From the NCBI GenBank assembly GCA_965214325.1, contig CBDCBG010000006.1, positions 2,480,001 to 2,544,000 on the forward strand: 64,000 nucleotides of DNA, read 5' to 3'. The notes beneath the pieces are model-generated. The model saw only the letters and a list, made by a program, of their open reading frames with translations, searched no databases and was not told the DNA's origin. Below, in pieces: positions 16,525-23,848 of the stretch. Numbering within the stretch: the stretch's first letter is position 1; every line of letters begins with the position of its first letter. The stretch comes from JAJEFO01 sp965214325 (GTDB taxonomy: Bacteria; Pseudomonadota; Alphaproteobacteria; Rhodobacterales; Rhodobacteraceae). The position numbers were made by a program, and so were the translations under genes.

Positions 16525-17694
16525 TCAGAAGGGCAATCCGACGTAGTTCTCGGCCAGGTCGCGTCGCGCGGTCTCGGATGTCGCCAGGTGGCCAAGCGTT
16601 GCCCTGCGCATCTCGGATGCAAAGTCGTCTTCGTCCTCGAACCGGTGGAGCATCATCGTCATTTGCCAGCTGAATCGCATGGCCTTCCATATCCGCTTCA
16701 ATGCGCGCCCTGAATAGTTGTCAACGCCGGAACGATCGTTTGAACGGATGGCATCGATCAGTGCCTGATAAAGGTAGTGCACGTCAGACACCGCCAGATT
16801 TAGACCCTTCGCACCGGTCGGCGGCACGATATGCGCCGCATCTCCCACCAGGAAGAGATTGCCCCAGCGAAGCGGTTCGGACACGAAGCTGCGCAACTGC
16901 GCAACCGATTTCTCGATGGACGGTCCGGTTCGCATCGTGGCAGCGGTCCCGGACGGCAGGCGTCGCTTCAGTTCGGTCCAGAATTCGTCGTCGCTCCATT
17001 GTTCCGCCTGATCGCTCATGGGCACTTGCATGTAGTAACGCGAAAGGTTCTCGTTCCGCATCGATGCCAAGGCGAAGCCGCGTTCGGAGTTCGCGTATAT
17101 CAGTTCCTCGTTGCAGGGAGGAACGCGGGACAGGACTCCGAGCCAGCCGAAGGGATAGGTCCGTTCGAACTCTCGCCGCCGATCGTCCGGAACAGCCTGC
17201 CGGCTGACTCCGTGGAACCCGTCGCATCCCGCCACGAACAGGCAATCAAGCCGCCTGCGGCCGCCTTCATGCGCGAACTCCACCACAGGTCTTGGCTGTT
17301 CCAGACCGGACAGTGTCACGTCTTCCACGCCGTGAAGAATCGTCGTTCCAAGCTCATCCTGTGCCATGTAGAGATCCGCAGTGACCTCGGTCTGGCCATA
17401 GACCGTGACATGCCTGCCAGTCAGTGCGCGAAAGTCGATTCGAACCATCAGGTCATTGTCGGTCAGGTAGCATCCATCATGCGGGATGCCCTCGCGGTCC
17501 AGCCGGCCCGAAACGCCTGCCTCCCGAAGCACGTCAACCGTGCCCGCCTCAAGCACCCCGGCCCTGATCCGCCCGAGAACGTGATTCCGCGAGGCGCGCT
17601 CTAGCACCACGGTCTCTATGCCTGCCCGGTTCAAGAGCTGCGACAGAAGAAGCCCCGATGGCCCGCCTCCGATGATCGCAACTTCCGTCTGCAT
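16525..17694 (-). CDS. pobA: 4-hydroxybenzoate 3-monooxygenase
   Basis: A 389-residue class A flavoprotein hydroxylase converting 4-hydroxybenzoate to protocatechuate with NADPH and O2. The FAD-binding GxGxxG motif is at the N-terminus (VAIIGGGPSGLLLSQLL), followed by RIRAGVLEAGTVDVLREAG, which is characteristic of PobA. The second FAD motif is FLVGDAAHIVPPTGAKGLN. Start ATG 17694 gives the usual family length. It is 134 bases from the tnpB remnant, which separates it from pcaIJ of the same pathway. No PobR regulator is seen in the window. Confidence 0.93.
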   Translation of the reverse strand: MQTEVAIIGGGPSGLLLSQLLNRAGIETVVLERASRNHVLGRIRAGVLEAGTVDVLREAGVSGRLDREGIPHDGCYLTDNDLMVRIDFRALTGRHVTVYGQTEVTADLYMAQDELGTTILHGVEDVTLSGLEQPRPVVEFAHEGGRRRLDCLFVAGCDGFHGVSRQAVPDDRRREFERTYPFGWLGVLSRVPPCNEELIYANSERGFALASMRNENLSRYYMQVPMSDQAEQWSDDEFWTELKRRLPSGTAATMRTGPSIEKSVAQLRSFVSEPLRWGNLFLVGDAAHIVPPTGAKGLNLAVSDVHYLYQALIDAIRSNDRSGVDNYSGRALKRIWKAMRFSWQMTMMLHRFEDEDDFASEMRRATLGHLATSETARRDLAENYVGLPF

Positions 17695-17848
17695 GCGGCA
17701 TTCCTCCCGACGGCAACCTTCGTCCGCGTCAGTTGACGATGTCAACCAAGCCTGACGGCGCCGCTGCAAGGATCCCTGGGTCTGGCGGCTTTTCATCCGG
17801 CCGGCACGCCGCTAGTCTCCGCAAATCAACTGGACGGGCTCTACCGAC

Positions 17849-19435
17849 ATGCGCAACTTCCAGCTTCCAGGCCGATCTCCTGTTCTCGCCTCGAACGGAA
17901 TGGTGGCAACCTCCCATCCGCTGGCTGCGTCCCAGGCATTGACCGTGATGAAGGATGGCGGGAATGCGGTGGACGCCGCCATTGCCGGCGCGGTCCTGCT
18001 CGGCGTTTGCGAACCGCACATGACGGGGCTCGGCGGCGACTGCTTTGCGTTGGTCAAGCCCGCCGGCACCGAAGAGGTCGCCGCGATCAACGGCTCGGGC
18101 CGGGCACCCGCGGGTCTTGATCCGGAAATCCTGAGAGAGGAAGGCATCACGAAAATCGATCCCGGCCATCCAGCCTGCATCACCGTGCCGGGTGCCGTGG
18201 ACGCATTTTGCCGCCTGTCGGAACGCTTTGGCCGGATTGGCCTCGACCGTTGCCTCGCCCCCGCGATCCGGTATTTCGAGGAAGGCGTGCCCGTAGCGCC
18301 ACGCACCGCATCCGACATTGCCTTGGCAGGGCCCGATATGACCGATGCGGCAAGGACGCATTTCCTGAACGCCGGCCGGCCCTATCGCCTGGGCGAGCGC
18401 TGGCGCCTGCCCGCCCAGGCCGAGGTCTTGCGACGCATCGCCGCAGACGGGCGCAACGCATTCTACGAAGGCGAGGTTTTGGACGACATGCTCTCGGCGC
18501 TCGCGGAAGCGGGAGGGAACCATGCCGCCGACGACTTCACGGCAACAGAGGCCGCTTGGGGCACGCCGGTCTCGGGACAATATGGCGGATTTGACGTGCT
18601 GGAGCATCGGCCCAACGGACAAGGTGCAGCGGCCCTGCTGCTGCTAAACATTCTCTCCCAATTCGACCTGTCTTCCATGGACCCCGTCGGCTTCGAGCGA
18701 ATTCACGTCGAGGCCGAGGCGTCGAAATTCGCCTACGACGCCCGAAACCGCTTTCTGGCTGACCCCGATCACGTGACCCGACTTGAACACATGCTGGCGG
18801 CGGAGACGGCAGAGAGGCTCGCCGCGCTGATTGACACGGGGAAGGCGACGGCCGCACCGGCAGTGCTGTCGGACGGCGTGCACAAGGATACAATCCTGAT
18901 CGTTGCCGTCGACGGGGACGGGATGGCGGTCAGCCTGATCTATTCGCTCTTCTCGGCATTCGGATCCGGTGTGGCAAGCCCGAAGTTCGGCATTCTCTTT
19001 CAAAACCGCGGCTCAGGCTTCAACCTTGTCCCTGGCCACCCGAACGAAGCCGGCCCGGGCAAGCGGCCCATGCACACGATCATTCCGGCGATGCGAAAGA
19101 CGGGCGGCAAGGTGGACATGGCCTTTGGCGTCATGGGCGGGCAGTATCAGGCGACAGGCCACGCGCATTTCCTGACGAATCTCGCCGATTTCGGCATGGA
19201 CTTGCAGGAGGCCGTTGACGGTCCGCGCTCCTTTGCCGACCCGGTCGACGGCACGCTCCAGATCGAGGACGGCATTGCGGACTCCACAAGGGATCGGCTT
19301 GCGGCGGCGGGGCACAGGCTGTCACGGCCCGGCGTGCCCATCGGCGGTGCGCAGGCCATCATTGTCAATCAGGCAAGCGGCACGCTGATCGGCGCATCGG
19401 ATCCCAGAAAGGACGGGGCGGCCGTAGGCTACTAG
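17849..19435 (+). CDS. ggt: gamma-glutamyltransferase family protein
   Basis: A 528-residue Ntn-hydrolase. The N-terminal segment VATSHPLAASQALTVMKDGGNAVDAAIA is the family signature. Autoprocessing at a Thr would lie in the stretch HKDTILIVAVDGDGMAVSL; the usual context is TTH, so the site here is divergent. GKRPMHTIIPAM and VMGGQYQATGHAHFL follow. No signal peptide is evident, so the protein is probably cytoplasmic and may act on glutathione conjugates or act as a gamma-glutamyl hydrolase or acylase. It is transcribed divergently from pobA, and its stop overlaps that of hspQ on the other strand. Confidence 0.88.
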   Translation: MRNFQLPGRSPVLASNGMVATSHPLAASQALTVMKDGGNAVDAAIAGAVLLGVCEPHMTGLGGDCFALVKPAGTEEVAAINGSGRAPAGLDPEILREEGITKIDPGHPACITVPGAVDAFCRLSERFGRIGLDRCLAPAIRYFEEGVPVAPRTASDIALAGPDMTDAARTHFLNAGRPYRLGERWRLPAQAEVLRRIAADGRNAFYEGEVLDDMLSALAEAGGNHAADDFTATEAAWGTPVSGQYGGFDVLEHRPNGQGAAALLLLNILSQFDLSSMDPVGFERIHVEAEASKFAYDARNRFLADPDHVTRLEHMLAAETAERLAALIDTGKATAAPAVLSDGVHKDTILIVAVDGDGMAVSLIYSLFSAFGSGVASPKFGILFQNRGSGFNLVPGHPNEAGPGKRPMHTIIPAMRKTGGKVDMAFGVMGGQYQATGHAHFLTNLADFGMDLQEAVDGPRSFADPVDGTLQIEDGIADSTRDRLAAAGHRLSRPGVPIGGAQAIIVNQASGTLIGASDPRKDGAAVGY

Positions 19436-19758
19436 TTCAGGTGCACCTGAAGCGGATACTGGCCGTCGTCGAAGTCGCCGAAGAACTCTGGAAGACCCGG
19501 GTGCTCCACAGGCTCGCCGGACTTGTCAACCACCAGGTTCTGCTCGGAAACGTACGCCACGTAGTAGCTGTCCTCGTTTTCCGCAAGAAGATGGTAGAAC
19601 GGCTGTTCCTTTGACGGCCGGCTGTCCTCCGGTATCGACTGGTACCACTCCTCGCTGTTCGAAAAGACGGGATCAACATCGAAAATGACGCCACGGAACG
19701 GGTGCTTCCTGTGGCGCACGACTTGACCCAGCGAATACTTCGCTTTCGACGTGAACAT
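19432..19758 (-). CDS. hspQ: heat shock protein HspQ / YccV-like hemimethylated-DNA-binding domain
   Basis: A 108-residue protein starting MFTSKAKYSLGQVVRHRKHPFRGVI, with QPFYHLLAENEDSYYVAYVSEQNL, the YccV/HspQ signature. In enterobacteria HspQ is a Lon specificity factor and stress protein; the same fold was described as a hemimethylated-DNA binder. The ATG at 19758 gives the standard length; the longer frame to 19824 adds an unconserved tail. Confidence 0.9.
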   Translation of the reverse strand: MFTSKAKYSLGQVVRHRKHPFRGVIFDVDPVFSNSEEWYQSIPEDSRPSKEQPFYHLLAENEDSYYVAYVSEQNLVVDKSGEPVEHPGLPEFFGDFDDGQYPLQVHLN

Positions 19759-19894
19759 GGCAGCGACTCCTCGCGTCCAAAGGCACAGGGCTACCTTTGT
19801 CGGCCAATCCGGCGAAAACTTCAAGAATCAGTTTGCCGGAGGGCGCGATTCTCGTATGGTTCACCTTTCGATTCCAAGATGTTCTTCTCGCGAA

Positions 19895-21351
19895 TCACGC
19901 GGCAAGTGCGACCTGCGCCACCGGCCGGTTGTCGTTGGCGCATTGCGGGGGCTTCCAGCCGCCGCAGCGGTTCAGGCGCGGGGCCGCGGCGGCCCAAGCC
20001 CGGTCGAAGCGTCCGGACTTGAGAAGCGACCGGAAGGTCAGGACGCCCTGGCCGCCGTCGCGGCCCCAGCTTTGTCCGGAGCGCTTCATCCGGGCAGTCA
20101 CGAGAACCTTGTTCGCGGATTCCACGGCACCGGAACCGATGGCGTAGCCTGCGTCGGCGGCGTCCGCGTAGTTCATGCGGCGGCGGTTGTTGCGGAAGTA
20201 GGCCAGCTCCTTCCGGATGTCGTCGGCACCCTTGCCCTTCCGCAGCAGGTGGCGCATCGCGTCGATCACCTTGCCGGCGCCCTTGGGGTCGTGGCGCAGG
20301 ACATGCCGCCACTTCTCGAACCAGGCCGTGCCTCCTGCCGTGTCCGGGCCGTAGGCGGCGTCGGCCGCGGCACTCAAATGCTGAGTCGCGTGCCAAAATC
20401 TATCAGGGTCACGTCGGGGCACAGGGAGTCCAGGAACGCCCAGTTGTCCTTCGCGCCATCGGCGACTGCCGCAAGCTTCAGGTCCGGATTGCGGTCCAGC
20501 CAGTGGAACGCCTCGGCCTTCAGCCGAGACTTCAGGCCCGCCTTGCCGGCTTCGGGAAGACGCCCGAAGTACCGGCTCTCCAGCATGTTCCCCTCCGCGT
20601 CGACCAAGGCCACGACGCCGCACGACGCCTCGCGCCAGCCTGCGTCCGTTGCCTTTCCGTCTGCCGTCTCGGCGTTCATGCGCATCATGACGCCGTCGAG
20701 CGAGACAAGAAGCGACACAGCCTCCGCTGGCATCTCCTCCTGCTCCCGGAGATCGCCCAGAAGCGCGCCGGAACACGCCTCAATACAGGTTCCCGCCTCC
20801 CCGGAAAGTCGCACCAGGGACGCCGTCGAAGGCCCCTTGCCGCAAAGCCTCTTCCAAGCGTCCGCGCTCTCGCGGGCCGTCAGGCCGCTCATCAGGTACA
20901 TCGAGAGACCCGCCGCCGCCGGCGTCAGCCCGCCGGACGTCAGGCCAAGGACGGCCTCGGCCGGAACCAGGGACGCGCCGTGGCCCGAGGGGCGGTACCG
21001 CGACCGGAGGAAGTCGACCGGTCCGAACATCGTCATCGCGTGGCCCGGCGTGACCTCTGCCTTCCGGTAGGCCCTGCCGTCGACCTGCAGCGAGGGCCCG
21101 TGGTCGTCCAGCGCCGCGAACGCGTCGGCCAGGACCGAACGGGCCATGCCGAAGACCATGTCGCGAACGGCGCCCTCGGCTTCCAGCGGATCGTCCCGGT
21201 ACAGGGCCGCGACGTTCTCCGCCAGGCCGATCTCGGCGGCCCTCTCGACCAGGGCGACGCCCGCTTTCGTGAGGCCGTCCATGGCCGTCGCGACGGATCC
21301 GCGTCCATCGTCGATGTTGGCAATCGGGTTCTCTGGCTGTAGGCTTTCCAT
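19895..21351 (-). pseudogene. ISKra4 family transposase with a single-base frameshift
   Basis: The first part (21351 to about 20395) carries GLTPAAAGLSMYLMSGL, VSLLVSLDGVMMRMN and LAAVADGAKDNWAFLDSL and ends shortly after VTLIDFG. The rest continues in the -1 frame: DRFWHATQHLSAAADAAYG, YFRNNRRRMNYADAADAGYAIGSGAVESANK and MKRSGQSWGRDGGQ. Joining them at the run GATTTTGG gives the family sequence IDFWHATQHL. So one T is missing, or the run serves -1 slippage. ATG 21351 begins MESLQPENP. I could not find the terminal inverted repeats, so only the gene is delimited. Confidence 0.78.
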
Positions 21352-21429
21352 CGGAGCGTTCCTTTCCGCCCCCGTCCAGGGGCATTTGATTGATGCAAGG
21401 AACGCTCTACCACACCGGCCCGTCAGGGC

Positions 21430-21819
21430 CAGGCGTCCGCCAGACATGGAAAGAACGCGACCCGCCCGGCGAATTTTCGCGGAATCCGCCGGATCAGCGG
21501 CCGTCGCCGGAGACGGCCTCGAAAATGTCGTGTGATTTCAGCGCTCTGAAAAAACCGCCATCCGCCATACAGAAATCGCACCCTTGCCGGATGCGGAAGC
21601 ACGCTTGCCGGAGACCGGCGACCAGGACTTTCCCACGCTGTCGCTGATCTTGACCGGCAACCGATGACCGAGGCACGAACCGTCGTTGCCTGGCCGGGTT
21701 CCGCGGCTGCGGAGCCACCCACGCGCCAACGCAGGCCCCGTTTCCGGTCGCCGGGTGATTCGCTGTCAGGATCCGGGGCCTTTCCGGCGGCGCCCTGGAA
21801 CCGCCGGGATGCGGCTGCC
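21430..21819. other. transposon-derived intergenic debris
   Basis: There is no intact gene. Minus-strand reading gives short fragments such as CDFCMADGGFFRALKSHD (near 21560) that look like the tail of the DUF4338-linked protein upstream, in several frames. A boundary between the ISKra4 and DUF4338 remnants could not be fixed. Confidence 0.35.
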
Positions 21820-22303
21820 TCTCGGGCCGTCCGGCCCGCCGCCCTGTGCATGGTGCCCGGAAAGAGCTCCGGATCGCAGGACGTCCCGGCCAGGAGCGCC
21901 CTGTGGCCGTGCGCTTCCAGCCAGTCGTCGGCGAGCCGGCGGGTCATCCCCGCAAGGAAGCGGGAGGCGAGGTTCGGGAACACGCCGGGCTCCGGGAGCG
22001 CGAGGAACCGCGTGCTGGTCGCGATCATCCCAGGCCGCGGCCCGCAAGCCGGCGAAAGCCGGGACAGTGGCGCTCGTCCGTCAGGGCGTCCCGGAGCGGG
22101 CGCTCCTCCGGCCTCGCCAGGCGGACCTCGACCTCGGACAGCGAGAACCCTTCGGGAGCTTCCCGGCGAACCGGGCGCGCCTCCATGCGATTGCGGATCG
22201 ACATGCCGCGAGCGTCGCGCAAGTTGCGCGGGAACGTCGGAGAAAGCCGCTGACGATCCCGCGAACGGACGCGCGCGTGCAACGCGGGGATGCCCGACGT
22301 CAA
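21820..22303 (-). pseudogene. DUF4338 (DruA-like) transposon-associated protein, degenerate
   Basis: Two pieces in different frames. The first (22303-22025) gives VEVRLARPEERPLRDAL then ERHCPGFRRLAGRGLG. The second (from about 22028) gives TRFLALPEPGVFPNLASRFL, DDWLEAHGHRALLAGTSCD and FPGTMHRAAGR. These correspond to the DUF4338 blocks LRPVRPEE-HHYLGFR and NTRFLILPWV-NLASH-FVDPxRFxGTCYRAANW, with the middle block missing between them. DUF4338 occurs in transposon-borne proteins and in Druantia DruA. Nothing else of Druantia is here, so a transposon fragment is the better reading. Confidence 0.6.
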
Positions 22304-22411
22304 GAAAAATCAAACGGATTGAGCGTGGGACTGTCCTGCCCCGATCACTCCCGTTCTTTCCAAGGCAGGCAGTTCTTGCTATGTTGCCGCGGAAAAGAGG
22401 CGGATTGAGGT

Positions 22412-22990
22412 ATGAGCAGAATCCTTTGCGCCGTGTTGCTGCTTGGTCTTCTTGCAGCCTGCAGCCAGCGTGAGCCACCCAGGAATCTGGACAACGCGTG
22501 CTCGATCATCAAGCAACGGCCAAGCTACCTGTCGGCCATGAAGCGTACCCAGAAACGCTGGGGCGTTCCTGTGGCAGTGCAGATGGCGACGATCTATCAG
22601 GAGAGCAAGTTTGACGGCAACGCTCGCACACCTCGCAAGTACTTTCTTTGGATCATCCCTGCGGGTCGGCAAAGTTCGGCTTATGGCTACAGCCAAGCCC
22701 TGGACGGGACCTGGAAGGAGTATCAGCGCGAACAGCGCGCCTACGGCGCGCGCAGAAACAACATCCGGCACGCGACCGACTTCATGGGCTGGTACTTCAA
22801 GGGATCGCAGAAGACCCTGGGCATTCCGCTTCATGACACGCGCAACCAGTACTTGGCCTACCACGAAGGCCGGGCAGGCTACAGGCGCGGCAGTCATCGC
22901 AACAAGCCTTGGCTGCTGCGCATCTCCAACGAGGTGTCGAACCGTGCCTTGCTGTATGATGCGCAACTGAGGGGTTGCAGGCTGATCTAG
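22412..22990 (+). CDS. lytic transglycosylase-like lipoprotein (SLT domain)
   Basis: A 192-residue lipoprotein precursor: signal peptide MSRILCAVLLLGLLAAC with the lipobox LAAC (Cys16). The mature part has VAVQMATIYQESKFDGNAR, in which the Glu of YQESKF fits the catalytic acid of soluble lytic transglycosylases. SAYGYSQALDGTW (the GLMQ-like region) and YLAYHEGRAGY follow. It probably cleaves peptidoglycan glycan strands at the inner face of the outer membrane. It converges with lolA, the two stops overlapping. Confidence 0.85.
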   Translation: MSRILCAVLLLGLLAACSQREPPRNLDNACSIIKQRPSYLSAMKRTQKRWGVPVAVQMATIYQESKFDGNARTPRKYFLWIIPAGRQSSAYGYSQALDGTWKEYQREQRAYGARRNNIRHATDFMGWYFKGSQKTLGIPLHDTRNQYLAYHEGRAGYRRGSHRNKPWLLRISNEVSNRALLYDAQLRGCRLI

Positions 22991-23592
22991 TTGCCGCGCC
23001 GTTCGGCTTCCTCGAAGTCGATGCTGAACAACGATCCTGGCAATTCGTCGGGAGATTCGAGCTGCCCCAGAACGACCGTGGTCTTCGCTCCCTGCCCGTC
23101 GAAGACCACCCATTGCCGGAGTTCGACGGGATTGTCCGTGAACTTGAGCTGCAAATGTCCGTATTCGGGGTGCTCAGGGTCCTGCGCCGTCACGATGGTG
23201 GCCGTGCCGTCAAAGTCATGACCCGTAACCATTTTGCGACTCCGGAAATCGACGTTTCTTTCCAGGATCAGGTTCAAGGGCGTCCGCCTCAGCGGATATC
23301 GCTCCGCACCGGAAACGTTTGACTTGCCGTCGAAAATGGCGACCTGGCCGCTTCCTGCCATGACCAGCAGGTCTTCCGGCGCGTCATATTCAAAGCGCAT
23401 TCTTCCAGGACGCCAGATGTACAGAGTACCGGTCGAGAGAGTGCCGTCATCGTTGATCTGCGCGAAACCGCATTTCGCGCGCGTGATCTCCATTATGTAG
23501 CGCGAAATCGCCTCAAGCGTCAGCTTTTGCGCGGCAAACGCAGGGGTTGTCGCGAAGGCGATCCCGCTGGCAAGAAAAGTTCGGCGAAGCAT
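22987..23592 (-). CDS. lolA: outer-membrane lipoprotein carrier protein LolA
   Basis: A 201-residue periplasmic protein with signal peptide MLRRTFLASGIAFATTPAFA. LolA-type features include GTLYIWRPGRMRFEYDAPED, the strand pair LLVMAGSGQVAIFDGKSN and PLRRTPLNLIL. It ferries lipoproteins from LolCDE at the inner membrane to the outer membrane. It lies downstream of ftsK on the same strand, an arrangement common in Alphaproteobacteria, with a 256-base gap that I could not assign. Confidence 0.88.
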   Translation of the reverse strand: MLRRTFLASGIAFATTPAFAAQKLTLEAISRYIMEITRAKCGFAQINDDGTLSTGTLYIWRPGRMRFEYDAPEDLLVMAGSGQVAIFDGKSNVSGAERYPLRRTPLNLILERNVDFRSRKMVTGHDFDGTATIVTAQDPEHPEYGHLQLKFTDNPVELRQWVVFDGQGAKTTVVLGQLESPDELPGSLFSIDFEEAERRGN

Positions 23593-23848
23593 CGTGTCTC
23601 CCTACCGGATCGCGTCAATGATCGTTCAGGCCGAGAACAAGCACATATTCGTTCCGGAACCAAGCGGCAGATGGTTGACAATTCCGTCAAGCGCAGCACT
23701 CCCGATGCGCTCGGCTCTCGCTCGACAAGGCGACCGGGACTGTCGTGGAGAGCAGCCGCGGAACTCGAAGGGCGCCGGGACATTCTCCGCCGCAGCCAGC
23801 GCAAGATGTTCCGCCAAGGATGTTCCGCCAACAGCCTGACGCGCAGCA

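Noticed and set aside
21820..22303. A Druantia anti-phage system based on the DruA-like fragment
   Set aside because: Only a broken DUF4338 piece is present; no druB-druE genes and the fragment is next to transposon debris.
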